Below, in pieces: positions 36,212 through 45,811 of a DNA stretch of 64,000 bases. Each line of letters opens with the position of its first letter. The stretch's first letter is position 1. This DNA comes from RH-AL1 sp964235705 (lineage in GTDB: Bacteria > Pseudomonadota > Alphaproteobacteria > Rhizobiales > Beijerinckiaceae), in contig CAXSDP010000006.1 of assembly GCA_964235705.1 (NCBI GenBank), forward strand, positions 1-64,000, given 5' to 3'. The position numbers and the translations under genes are program-made. Under the pieces are notes generated by a model. The model searched no databases. It saw only the letters and a list, made by a program, of their open reading frames with translations, and had not been told where the DNA came from.

Positions 36212-37000
36212 ATGAAGACGTTGCGTGACGGCCTGATCGCGTTCGGCGGCCTCGCTTGGTGCGTCGCCGCAGTTCTCGGCACCTTGGTGGTTCCGGTTCG
36301 GGCGGCGCCGTTCTCCGCCGAGCAGACGACCGAGATCGGCAAGATCGTCAAGGACTACCTGCTGCAGAATCCAGAGGTGCTGCGCGACGCCATGACCGAA
36401 CTCGATGAGCGCGAGAAGACGGCCGAGGCCGACACCCGCCGTAAGGCTTTGGCCGACATCGCCGGCCCGCTCGTCAACGCGCCGGACGGCTTCGTGATCG
36501 GCAACCCGAACGGAAAGGTTACGCTGGTCGAGTTCTTCGATTATAATTGTGGCTACTGCAAGCGGGCGCTCGCCGACCTCGATCACCTGATGAAGGACAA
36601 CAAGGACCTCAAGGTCGTCCTGCGTGATTTCCCGATCCTGTCGCCAGCCTCCGTCGAGGCGGCGCTGGTCGCGGTCGCCGCCCACGACCAGTTCCCCGGC
36701 GACAAGTTCTGGGATTACCATCGCAAGCTGCTGGGCATGCACGGGCTCGTCGGCCGGGAGCAGGCGCTCGCCGTCGCCAAGGACATGGGCGCCGACATGG
36801 ACAGGCTCACCAAGGATGCCGCCAAGCCGCAGATCCGCGCGGCGATCCAGGGTTCGGACGATTTCGCCAAGTCCCTCAACCTCAACGGCACGCCGTCCTA
36901 CGTCGTCAGCGACGACGTGCTGGTCGGCGCGGTCGGCTTCGACGAGATCAACCAGAAGCTCGGCAACGTTCGCAAGTGCGGCAAGGCGATGTGCTCGTAA
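36212..37000 (+). CDS. DsbA-family thiol-disulfide oxidoreductase
   Basis: The 262-residue periplasmic protein has a signal peptide ending at V-R-A-A-P and a helical N-terminal region, then a thioredoxin-like domain with the redox motif C-G-Y-C after F-F-D-Y-N. A later cis-proline region reads N-G-T-P-S-Y. It ends C-G-K-A-M-C-S, a second cysteine pair separate from the active site. It resembles the ScsC/BdbD-like DsbA proteins of Rhizobiales and probably catalyses disulfide formation or isomerisation. Confidence 0.9.
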   Translation: MKTLRDGLIAFGGLAWCVAAVLGTLVVPVRAAPFSAEQTTEIGKIVKDYLLQNPEVLRDAMTELDEREKTAEADTRRKALADIAGPLVNAPDGFVIGNPNGKVTLVEFFDYNCGYCKRALADLDHLMKDNKDLKVVLRDFPILSPASVEAALVAVAAHDQFPGDKFWDYHRKLLGMHGLVGREQALAVAKDMGADMDRLTKDAAKPQIRAAIQGSDDFAKSLNLNGTPSYVVSDDVLVGAVGFDEINQKLGNVRKCGKAMCS

Positions 37001-37073
37001 GCCGGCCCCTTCGAAACCGACCCGATCCGAGACGATCTATGCTCGCCATCAACGTTCGCACCGCGCCGACCCC

Positions 37074-37553
37074 ATGAAGCCGCGCACGATCCACGTCATC
37101 AACGGACCAAACCTCAACCTGCTTGGCCTGCGCGAGCCGGCCGTCTACGGCCGGCGGACACTCGCCGACATCGAGGCTGGACTCGCCGCGACGGCCGGTG
37201 CACATGACGCCGTGGTCCGGTGCCGGCAGAGCAACGGGGAAGGCGACCTCGTCGCCTGGGTGCAGGAGGCCGGTCAAGCGGGCGAACCCGTCATCCTCAA
37301 CGCCGGCGCCTATACGCACACGTCGATCGCCCTTCGGGACGCGATCGCGGGGACGGGAGCGAAGGTCATTGAAGTCCACTTGTCCAACGTGCATGCCCGC
37401 GAGGCTTTCCGACACCACTCCTTCATCGCGCCCGTCGCGGCCGGCGTGATCACCGGCTTCGGATCCCTATCCTACGACCTCGCCCTGCGAGCGTTGCTCG
37501 CCGACGCGGCGCCATCCCCCGGCGAGGCACCATTCCACCACGAGGCGAAATGA
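37074..37553 (+). CDS. aroQ: Type II 3-dehydroquinate dehydratase
   Basis: This shikimate-pathway enzyme makes 3-dehydroshikimate. The 159-residue product has the family opening I-N-G-P-N-L-N-L-L-G-L-R-E-P and the motif I-L-N-A-G-A-Y-T-H-T-S-I-A-L-R-D-A, and E-V-H-L-S-N-V-H-A-R-E. It overlaps accB by four bases (ATGA). aroQ ahead of accB-accC is a common proteobacterial arrangement. Confidence 0.95.
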   Translation: MKPRTIHVINGPNLNLLGLREPAVYGRRTLADIEAGLAATAGAHDAVVRCRQSNGEGDLVAWVQEAGQAGEPVILNAGAYTHTSIALRDAIAGTGAKVIEVHLSNVHAREAFRHHSFIAPVAAGVITGFGSLSYDLALRALLADAAPSPGEAPFHHEAK

Positions 37554-38014
37554 CGTCGTCGAAGAAGAACGGCGGCGACGTCAATCAGACCGAGCTCGTC
37601 GAGAACCTGGCCGATATCGCCAAGCGGCTCGACCTCAGCGAGATCGAGTATCAGCTGGGCGATCTCAGGATCCGTGTGGCACGCCAGATGGCGACGCCCA
37701 TGGTGTCCGTGGCGTTGCCGGAGGCGCCCCGGGCGGCCGCCGTGGCGCCCGCCGCCGTCGCCGCTCCGGTCCTCGACCATCCCGGCACGGTGAAATCACC
37801 CATGGTGGGGACGGCATACCTTCGACCCTCGCCCGAGTCGGCGCCTTTCGTCGACATCGGGTCGGCGGTGAAGGCGGGCGATAAGATCCTGCTGATCGAG
37901 GCGATGAAGACGTTCAACGAGATCATCGCGCCCAACGGTGGCACGGTGAGGGAAATCCTCGTCACGGACGGTCAGCCGGTGGAGTACGGTCAATCGCTCT
38001 TCGTCATCGAATGA
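37550..38014 (+). CDS. accB: Biotin carboxyl carrier protein of acetyl-CoA carboxylase
   Basis: The 154-residue product has an N-terminal helical segment, an alanine/proline linker (about 52-80) and a biotinyl domain with the attachment lysine in L-I-E-A-M-K-T-F-N. It carries the carboxyl group to the transferase for fatty-acid synthesis. accC starts 37 bp later. Confidence 0.95.
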   Translation: MTSSKKNGGDVNQTELVENLADIAKRLDLSEIEYQLGDLRIRVARQMATPMVSVALPEAPRAAAVAPAAVAAPVLDHPGTVKSPMVGTAYLRPSPESAPFVDIGSAVKAGDKILLIEAMKTFNEIIAPNGGTVREILVTDGQPVEYGQSLFVIE

Positions 38015-38051
38015 ACCCCGTTCGAGCGGTCGACGCGGCGAAGGTGGCGTG

Positions 38052-39410
<1,359 letters not shown>

Positions 39411-39419
39411 GCGCTGGCC

Positions 39420-39462
39420 GGCGAGGCTGGGGGCGCGGCACGGTCGAACGACCAGCCTCGCC
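39420..39462 (+). terminator. Hairpin terminating aroQ-accB-accC
   Basis: A perfect 11-bp stem (ggcgaggctgg 39420-39430 with ccagcctcgcc 39452-39462) begins 9 bp after the accC stop, with a 21-nt loop and no T-tract. Confidence 0.55.
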
Positions 39463-39565
39463 GCCCCGGCCGATTCATCCTGCTTCCAACCTGTCCGCCC
39501 GCCGACTTGCTCCTTCGCGTCGCCGTGGACACATAGATGCCGTACCCGCGTCAGGAGATCGCGCC

Positions 39566-40144
39566 TTGAAAGCCCTCATCGTCGTCGACATGCTGAACGA
39601 CTTCGTCACCGGCGCGCTCGCCAACGAAGTTCGCGCGAGGCGGATCGTGCCGTCCATCCGCCGCTTGATCGACCATGCCAGGGCCGACGACGATTGGCTC
39701 GTCGTCTACGCCAACGACGCCCATCGTGTGGATGACCGGGAACTGGCGATCTGGGGAAGGCACGCGCTCGCGGGCACGCCCGGTGCCGCCGTGATCGACG
39801 CCCTCGCGCCCATCGGTACGGATCGCGAACTGGTTTGTCCCAAGCGCTTCTACGGCGCGTTCGACGGAACGGACCTGGAGGACACGTTCATTGATTACGA
39901 TGTAACCGACGTGATCCTGTCCGGCCAGCACACCCACGGCGGCATCCGGCACACCGCCTACGGCGCCTTCCTCGCCGGTTACGAGATCCACGTGCCAACC
40001 GACGCGGTCTGCGCCTTCGAGGACGTGAACGAGGCGTCCGCGCTCGGTGACCTGAAGGACATGTACGGGGTCAACCTCACGACATCGACCGCCCTGATCG
40101 GCCGCCCTGTCCTGCGAACGGCGAGCTTCAACCCAGGCTTGTAA
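39566..40144 (+). CDS. Isochorismatase-fold hydrolase lacking the nucleophilic cysteine
   Basis: The TTG at 39566 follows AGGAGA (39553-39558) at a good distance; the 192-residue product begins M-K-A-L-I-V-V-D-M-L-N-D-F. The catalytic aspartate (Asp9) and lysine (C-P-K-R-F-Y) of the cysteine-hydrolase superfamily are in place. At the nucleophile position, S-G-Q-H-T-H-G-G-I-R-H-T-A has glycine where relatives with this pattern have cysteine. True isochorismatases (EntB, PhzD) also have glycine there and use a different mechanism. The reaction is therefore uncertain. Confidence 0.85.
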   Translation: MKALIVVDMLNDFVTGALANEVRARRIVPSIRRLIDHARADDDWLVVYANDAHRVDDRELAIWGRHALAGTPGAAVIDALAPIGTDRELVCPKRFYGAFDGTDLEDTFIDYDVTDVILSGQHTHGGIRHTAYGAFLAGYEIHVPTDAVCAFEDVNEASALGDLKDMYGVNLTTSTALIGRPVLRTASFNPGL

Positions 40145-40221
40145 CGCTTTCGTTCCGTGGCCATATTTTCGAGTGACCCGCTCCGAGCGAGCTGGGTGAT
40201 ATCCATGACGGACTTCGCATC

Positions 40222-40695
40222 ATGACGGATTTCGGACGCGCCTACGGCACCGCACCGATGCCGCGCTTCGCCGTGACCGACTTGCCGGCGGCGGCTTTCG
40301 CCGGCGTGAGGACGCGTCGCATCGTGGCCTTTTGCCTCGACTTCGTCCTGGTCTCGATCCTCGCGGTGGCGCTATGGACCGGGCTGGTCGTCCTCTCGCT
40401 CGGGTTCTTCCTGTTCTTCCTGCCGCCGCTTTGGCCGTTCGTCGCCTTCTTCTATAACGGCATGACCGTGTCCGGCCCGCGCATGGCGACCCCCGGCATG
40501 CGGTTGCTCGATATCGAGATGCGCTTCCCCGACGGGTGCCCGGTCACCTTCGTGGCCGCCGCCCTCCACGGGGTCATGCTGTACCTGAGCTGGCTCTTCC
40601 CGCCGGTGTTCCTCGTGTCCCTGCTGACCGGCGACAAGCGCTGCTTGCACGATATCTTCGCCGGCGTCCTCGTGGTGCGCAGGCCGCGCTTCTGA
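40222..40695 (+). CDS. RDD family membrane protein
   Basis: The 157-residue product has the RDD signature spread over three to four helices: R-R-I-V-A-F-C-L-D-F-V-L at the first, then a G-M-R-L-L-D-I-E-M-R-F segment, and D-K-R-C-L-H-D-I-F-A-G near the end. RDD proteins are small membrane proteins, some linked to ion transport. The function here is unknown. Confidence 0.88.
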   Translation: MTDFGRAYGTAPMPRFAVTDLPAAAFAGVRTRRIVAFCLDFVLVSILAVALWTGLVVLSLGFFLFFLPPLWPFVAFFYNGMTVSGPRMATPGMRLLDIEMRFPDGCPVTFVAAALHGVMLYLSWLFPPVFLVSLLTGDKRCLHDIFAGVLVVRRPRF

Positions 40696-40904
40696 GGCCG
40701 CGCGGATCCGCGATGGATCCCTCGAGGCACGACGCGGTCCATGCCGATGCATGATTGCATCTGCCGCGAAGTCCAGTATAAGACGCGCTTCGTTCCGGCC
40801 GGGGGCTGAACGGACGGCTCGACATCGTCGGGCAGGCGACCTTCCTTCATGATTCGAAGATCGAGCGAGCCGGTGTCCCGTGTTCCCGCCTTCGTGGACC
40901 ATCG

Positions 40905-40925
40905 TCGGGCCTTTCCGGGGCCCGA
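40905..40925 (+). promoter_or_regulatory. Hairpin in the rpsF leader
   Basis: A 7-bp stem (tcgggcc 40905-40911 with ggcccga 40919-40925) lies 39 bp before rpsF, in a leader that is also rich in CCG-type bulges. S6:S18 binding leaders are known upstream of rpsF in many bacteria. This is a weak candidate for such autoregulation. Confidence 0.3.
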
Positions 40926-40964
40926 AGGGCTTCGCGCCGGACATCGCACGAGAAAGGTTTGAGC

Positions 40965-41393
40965 ATGGGGCTCTACGAACACGTTTACATGGCGCGTCAG
41001 GACGTGACCGCCCAGCAGGTCGAGACCATGACGGACGGCTTCAAGTCGACCGTGGAGGGCCTCGGCGGCTCCTTCGCCAAGGTCGAGTACTGGGGCGTCA
41101 AGTCGCTTGCCTACCGCATCAAGAAGAACCGCAAGGCGCATTTCTCCTTGATCAACATCGACGCGCCACCGGCGGCGGTCACCGAGATGGAACGGCAGAT
41201 GAGCCTCAACGAGGATATCCTGCGTTTCATCACGATCCGCATCGACGAGCACGAGGAAGGTCCCTCCGCGATGATGCGCAAGCGTGACGACGACGACCGA
41301 GGTGACCGTCGTGGTCCGCGCGGCGACCGTCCGCCCCGCCGTCCTCGCGACGATGCGCCGGCCGGCGCTTCGCAGGAAGAGGGAACGAACTGA
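40965..41393 (+). CDS. rpsF: 30S ribosomal protein S6
   Basis: The 142-residue product starts M-G-L-Y-E-H-V-Y-M-A-R-Q-D after a good AGAAAGG site. The core (to about 100) matches bS6, with Y-W-G-V-K-S-L-A-Y-R-I-K-K-N-R-K-A-H-F; the C-terminal tail is long, charged and arginine/aspartate-rich, as in alphaproteobacteria. Its stop overlaps rpsR by one base. Confidence 0.97.
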   Translation: MGLYEHVYMARQDVTAQQVETMTDGFKSTVEGLGGSFAKVEYWGVKSLAYRIKKNRKAHFSLINIDAPPAAVTEMERQMSLNEDILRFITIRIDEHEEGPSAMMRKRDDDDRGDRRGPRGDRPPRRPRDDAPAGASQEEGTN

Positions 41394-41635
41394 TGGCGAC
41401 CACCGCCGGCGCCCGCCGCCCCTTCTTCCGCCGTCGCAAGACGTGCCCGTTCTCGGGCGCGAACGCCCCGAAGATCGATTACAAGGACACGCGGCTGCTT
41501 TCGCGTTACATCTCCGAGCGCGGCAAGATCGTGCCCTCGCGCATCACCGCCGTCTCGGCGAAGAAGCAGCGCGAATTGGCGCAGGCGATCAAGCGCGCCC
41601 GCTTCCTTGGGCTGCTGCCTTACGTCATTCGCTGA
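41393..41635 (+). CDS. rpsR: 30S ribosomal protein S18
   Basis: The 80-residue product has the bS18 body (D-Y-K-D-T-R-L-L-S-R-Y-I-S-E-R-G-K-I-V-P-S-R-I-T). The start ATG overlaps the rpsF stop (TGATG), and S18 binds S6 in the 30S platform, so coupled translation makes sense. Confidence 0.97.
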   Translation: MATTAGARRPFFRRRKTCPFSGANAPKIDYKDTRLLSRYISERGKIVPSRITAVSAKKQRELAQAIKRARFLGLLPYVIR

Positions 41636-41754
41636 GGTCGACGGCACCAAGACGCGTCGGTGCTGGTCCCGTACCGGCGCCGACAACAGTTGGGGCTCGC
41701 GCACGACGGGTGTGACGGGCTTCTAACCGCCAAGGGCGGGACAGCGGGATATCC

Positions 41755-42897
41755 ATGCCTTCCACGTCGATACGGGTGAATGGCGCGGCCGTCGCGGCCG
41801 CCCTTGGGGCCGGCCTCGCCGCCGCCCTCTTGTCCATGCTGGCGGTCCAGAAGACGTCCGCGTCGCTGGCGGTCGGTTTCGTCGCGCCGCTGCCGATCAT
41901 GATCGCGACGCTCGGCTTCGGTCCGATGGCGGGGCTGGTCGCCGCGGCCTGCGGGGCGGTCGCCGTCGGTGTCTTCGATGTCCGCCCCGGGGCGCTGGCG
42001 ATCGCGCAATTCGATAGGCTCGACGCGACTGGCCTGGACGTGCTCGTCTTCCTCGCGAGCGTCGCCCTGCCCGCGTGGTTGATGGCGCGGGCGGCACGGT
42101 TGGCGCCCGGCACGCCGAAACCGCCGAAAGCCGTCGGCTTGCGGCGCGGTGGATTCGACGAGAGCGGGTTCACCGGAGCCAAGCTGGGCGGCATCGGTAC
42201 GGCCGGCCTCGGCGTGATCGGGCTGGGTCAACAGCCCGCGCGGGTGGAGGAGCGCGTACTCGGGACCATCCTGGCGCTGGCGGTCGCCTTCGCCTCCATC
42301 AGCGTGGCGCTCGACCTTTCCATCGCCGCCGCGAAGGCCGGGGGCTTCGCGGCCTTCGTCGCCGGCACGCTCAAGCGTGCGGAGCCGATCATCGAGGCCC
42401 TGCTGTCGTCCAGGCAGACCGTGCCGGGCGGCATCGATGTCAAGAAGGTCGCTTTCGTCGTGACCTGGGCTCAGATGCCCCTGATGGCGGCGGCTGACGT
42501 CCTGGTGCTCGTCTTCAACCTGTGGCTCGCCGCGCGGATCGCGCAAGCCTCCAACCTCCTCGCGGCGCCCTGGCCGGACATCCCTGGCCACCTGCGCGCG
42601 CCGAGACCGCTCGCCATCGTCCTCGCCGTCGCGCTGGGCCTATCCTTCGCCGGTGGCCTCGTCGGGGCCTTCGGCCTGGTCGTCAGCGGCGCCTTGCTGA
42701 TGGCCTTCGCGTTGCAGGGCCTCGCGGTGCTGCATGCCCTGACGCGCGGTAAGACGTATCGCTTCCCGTTGCTCATCATCGTCTACCTCACCATGGGCAT
42801 GCTGATGCCGTGGCTCCTCGTCGGCTACGGCCTGCTCGGCCTCATGGATGCCGCCTTCGCCTTCCGCGACCGGCGCAAGCCCGCCGCCAAGGGCTGA
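41755..42897 (+). CDS. DUF2232 family multi-pass membrane protein
   Basis: The 380-residue protein has about eight hydrophobic helices and lies between rpsR and rplI, where DUF2232 proteins are commonly found in alphaproteobacteria. An acidic-basic loop around residues 115-150 (A-P-G-T-P-K-P-P-K-A-V) divides the helix groups. No function is known. Confidence 0.8.
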   Translation: MPSTSIRVNGAAVAAALGAGLAAALLSMLAVQKTSASLAVGFVAPLPIMIATLGFGPMAGLVAAACGAVAVGVFDVRPGALAIAQFDRLDATGLDVLVFLASVALPAWLMARAARLAPGTPKPPKAVGLRRGGFDESGFTGAKLGGIGTAGLGVIGLGQQPARVEERVLGTILALAVAFASISVALDLSIAAAKAGGFAAFVAGTLKRAEPIIEALLSSRQTVPGGIDVKKVAFVVTWAQMPLMAAADVLVLVFNLWLAARIAQASNLLAAPWPDIPGHLRAPRPLAIVLAVALGLSFAGGLVGAFGLVVSGALLMAFALQGLAVLHALTRGKTYRFPLLIIVYLTMGMLMPWLLVGYGLLGLMDAAFAFRDRRKPAAKG

Positions 42898-42923
42898 TAC
42901 ACCCCCCTCGAAAGGATCGAACC

Positions 42924-43493
42924 ATGGAAGTCATTCTCCTCGAACGCGTCGCCAAGCTCGGACAGATGGGCGAAATCGTTCGCGTCAAGGACGGTTACGC
43001 CCGTAACTGCCTCCTGCCGGGCAACAAGGCGCTACGCGCCACGGAAGCCAACAAGAAGCGTTTCGAGGGTCAGAAGGTGCAACTCGAGGCGCGCAACCTC
43101 GAACTGAAGAGCGAGGCGGAACACGTCGCCGAGACCCTCAACGGCCAGACTTTCGTCATCGTCCGCCAGGCCGGCGACACCGGCTACCTCTACGGCTCGG
43201 TGTCGACGCGCGACGTCGCCGAGGTGTTGACCGTCGGCGGCTTCAAGTCGACGCGCAACCAAGTCGTCATGACGACGCCGATCAAGACGCTGGGACTCCA
43301 TAGCCTGCCGATCCAGCTCCATCCCGAGGTGGAAGTGAAGGTGACCATCAACGTCGCGCGATCCCCCGAGGAGGCCGAGCGTCAGGCGCGCGGCGAAGAG
43401 ATCAACGCCATCGAGGAGAACACGATGGACGACCTCGGGCTCGAGATCGGCGCCGCGCTCGCCGACAGCACCGGCAGCCTCGGCGACCGCTGA
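42924..43493 (+). CDS. rplI: 50S ribosomal protein L9
   Basis: The 189-residue product begins M-E-V-I-L-L-E-R-V-A-K-L-G-Q-M-G and shows the bL9 layout: N-terminal rRNA-binding domain, a central helix (E-A-N-K-K-R-F-E-G-Q-K-V-Q), and a C-terminal domain, plus an acidic tail of about 35 residues usual in this group. AAAGGA precedes the ATG. Confidence 0.97.
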   Translation: MEVILLERVAKLGQMGEIVRVKDGYARNCLLPGNKALRATEANKKRFEGQKVQLEARNLELKSEAEHVAETLNGQTFVIVRQAGDTGYLYGSVSTRDVAEVLTVGGFKSTRNQVVMTTPIKTLGLHSLPIQLHPEVEVKVTINVARSPEEAERQARGEEINAIEENTMDDLGLEIGAALADSTGSLGDR

Positions 43494-44011
43494 GCCTTTC
43501 CGGCAGCGGAGCAGCCTTGGACGCCGGAGCCCGCCATCCACGGCGCCGGCGTCGTCACCCCTCCCATGCTTCGCCCCGCGATCATGGGAGGGGATTGTCA
43601 CGCCTTGGACCCTGTTGCGCGTCGCCGGCCTCTTCGAGGTCGCCGGGGCGGTTAGGCTGAGCATAGGGTCGAAAAGCTCCTCGGTGAGTCGCGGCTTCGG
43701 CGTCGACGTGGTGCCGAGCGGGTTGTCCTCCGCGAATGGTCACGCGGCTTAGGCTCGTCGAGCCGCCATCACCCGGCGGGCCAGCGTGATTTCGCCACAA
43801 CGCCGTCGACCTGCGGTTTCAAGTGACCGAGTCAACCCGTGACTGCTAGGCACCTCGCGGCCGGAGGGCGCACGTCGCGGAGCGGCTCGGATGCCCCGTG
43901 ACCCTCGTCGCCGTTGTGCCTTCGGTGGTCGCGTGCGAGAAGGGAACTGGCGCGGCGACCGCGCCCGAGGCCTTTGAAGCGAAATCGGATCGGCATCAGC
44001 GTGACACCGGC
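43494..44011. other. Gene-free interval between rplI and dnaB
   Basis: This 518-bp stretch has no supported gene. It holds the rplI hairpin (43558-43593) and, presumably, the dnaB promoter. Frames that extend dnaB upstream lack homology to it. Confidence 0.5.
43558..43593 (+). terminator. Hairpin after rplI
   Basis: A perfect 11-bp stem (cccctcccatg 43558-43568 with catgggagggg 43583-43593) with a 14-nt loop lies 65 bp after rplI. No T-tract follows. Confidence 0.55.
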
Positions 44012-45517
44012 ATGAGCCTCACGGACGAAACGCGGGAACGCCCGTCGCCTCTCGCGCGACAGCCGAACCGGGAGGTCGCCTTCCGCGTCGCCCCGCACAA
44101 CATTGAGGCCGAACAGGCCCTGCTGGGCGCCATCCTCATCAACAACGACGCCTTCGACCGCGTGTCGGACTTCCTGAAGCCGGAGCATTTCTCCGAGGAG
44201 ATCCACCGGCGCATCTACGACGTGGCGTCCCAATTGATCCGCGCCGGCAAGGTCGCGACGCCGGTGACGCTGAAGACCTTCCTCGGCGACGCCGACCTCG
44301 GCGGCATCACCATTCCCCAGTACCTCGCCCGCCTCGCGGCCGAGGCGACCGCCATCATCAACACGGCCGACTACGGGCGCACCGTCCACGACCTCGCCAC
44401 CCGGCGCGACCTCATCCTGATCGGCGAGGACATCGTCAACGGCGCCTACGACGCGCCGGTCGACGTGTCGCCGCGCGACCAGATCGAGGACGCGGAGCGC
44501 AAGCTGTACTCGATCGCGGAGTCCGGTCGCTACGACGGTGGTTTCCAGCCCTTCTCGGAGGCCCTGACCCACGCCGTGGACCGTGCCGCCGCCGCCTTCG
44601 AGCGGGAAGGCGGCCTGTCCGGCATCTCGACGGGAATGCACGACCTCGACCGGATGATGGGTGGCCTGCAGGCCTCCGACCTCGTCATCGTCGCCGGCCG
44701 TCCGGGTATGGGCAAGACCGCGCTCGCCACCAACATCGCCTTCAACATCGCCAAGGCCTACGAATTCCGCCTGAAGCCGGACGGCGGCCACGAAACGGTC
44801 AACGGCGGGGTGGTCGGCTTCTTCTCGCTCGAGATGTCGTCGGAACAGCTCGCCACGCGCATCATCGCGGAGCAGTCGCAGGTCGCCTCCTACAAGATCC
44901 GGCGCGGCGACATCACCGAGCAGGATTTCCACCGCGTCGCGGAGGCGGCGCGCGAGATGCAGTCCCTACCCTTCTACATCGACCACACCGGCGGCATCTC
45001 CATCGCCCAGCTCACCGCCCGCGCCCGCCGCCTCAAGCGCCAGCGCGGGCTCGACATGCTCGTCGTCGACTACCTGCAGCTGCTGTCCGGCTCGAAGTCG
45101 AAGGGCGACAACCGCGTGCAGGAGCTGACGGAGATCACCACCGGCCTGAAGGCGCTGGCCAAGGAGCTTGCCGTGCCGGTCGTCGCCTTGTCCCAGCTGT
45201 CCCGCCAAGTTGAATCGCGCGACGATAAGCGGCCGCAACTGTCGGACCTGCGCGAGTCCGGCTCGATCGAACAGGACGCCGACGTGGTCGTCTTCGTGTA
45301 CCGCGAGGAATATTACCTCAAGAACAAGCAGCCCCGCGAGGGCACGGAGGAGTTCCTGACCTGGCAGGCCGACATGGAACGGGTGCACGGCAAGGCGGAG
45401 GTCATCATCGGCAAGCAGCGTCACGGCCCGACCGGCACGGTGGAGCTCGCCTTCGAGGCGGAAATGACCCGCTTCTCCGACCTCGCGCGCGACGACCACC
45501 TGCCGGCGCATCACTAG
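44012..45517 (+). CDS. dnaB: Replicative DNA helicase DnaB
   Basis: DnaB unwinds DNA at the replication fork. The 501-residue product has the N-terminal primase-contact domain (H-N-I-E-A-E-Q-A-L-L-G-A-I-L), Walker A G-R-P-G-M-G-K-T-A-L-A, Walker B M-L-V-V-D-Y-L-Q-L, and the arginine-finger region. No intein interrupts it. The start M-S-L-T-D-E-T at 44012 begins just ahead of the conserved region. dnaB next to the rpsF operon is typical. Confidence 0.97.
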   Translation: MSLTDETRERPSPLARQPNREVAFRVAPHNIEAEQALLGAILINNDAFDRVSDFLKPEHFSEEIHRRIYDVASQLIRAGKVATPVTLKTFLGDADLGGITIPQYLARLAAEATAIINTADYGRTVHDLATRRDLILIGEDIVNGAYDAPVDVSPRDQIEDAERKLYSIAESGRYDGGFQPFSEALTHAVDRAAAAFEREGGLSGISTGMHDLDRMMGGLQASDLVIVAGRPGMGKTALATNIAFNIAKAYEFRLKPDGGHETVNGGVVGFFSLEMSSEQLATRIIAEQSQVASYKIRRGDITEQDFHRVAEAAREMQSLPFYIDHTGGISIAQLTARARRLKRQRGLDMLVVDYLQLLSGSKSKGDNRVQELTEITTGLKALAKELAVPVVALSQLSRQVESRDDKRPQLSDLRESGSIEQDADVVVFVYREEYYLKNKQPREGTEEFLTWQADMERVHGKAEVIIGKQRHGPTGTVELAFEAEMTRFSDLARDDHLPAHH

Positions 45518-45604
45518 GAGGCGGCCGAGCGCCTTGCTTCTCGTGTCGGTCGCGACGATAGACAGGAGCCGATGTCGCCCCGCTTTGCATCCTCGACGAA
45601 CTCG

Positions 45605-45628
45605 GGTTAAGGTACAATTACCTTAACC
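45605..45628. promoter_or_regulatory. Perfect 10-bp inverted repeat upstream of the MBL-fold gene
   Basis: GGTTAAGGTA (45605-45614) and TACCTTAACC (45619-45628) form a perfect inverted repeat around a 4-nt loop (caat). It lies in AT-rich DNA 88 bp after dnaB and 184 bp before the next gene. This could be an operator for a dimeric regulator or a terminator for dnaB. Confidence 0.5.
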
Positions 45629-45811
45629 GACCGTTTCGGCCGTGGCGACCGTGACGCCTCGATGGTCCTGACGCATGACGCGTCCTGACGCGAGGTTGTG
45701 CATGCCCTTCATTCCGGGACGGCGATGCGGCGGGAGGTCAGCACGGGGCCGGTGCGCGGCGGCCGGACGCGCCCGTTCGCTGATCACGTTCACAACGCGA
45801 GGGAAATCGTC

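Noticed and set aside
43898..44011. 38-residue N-terminal extension of DnaB
   Set aside because: The extension is unlike DnaB homologues, and the ATG at 44012 begins just ahead of the conserved region.
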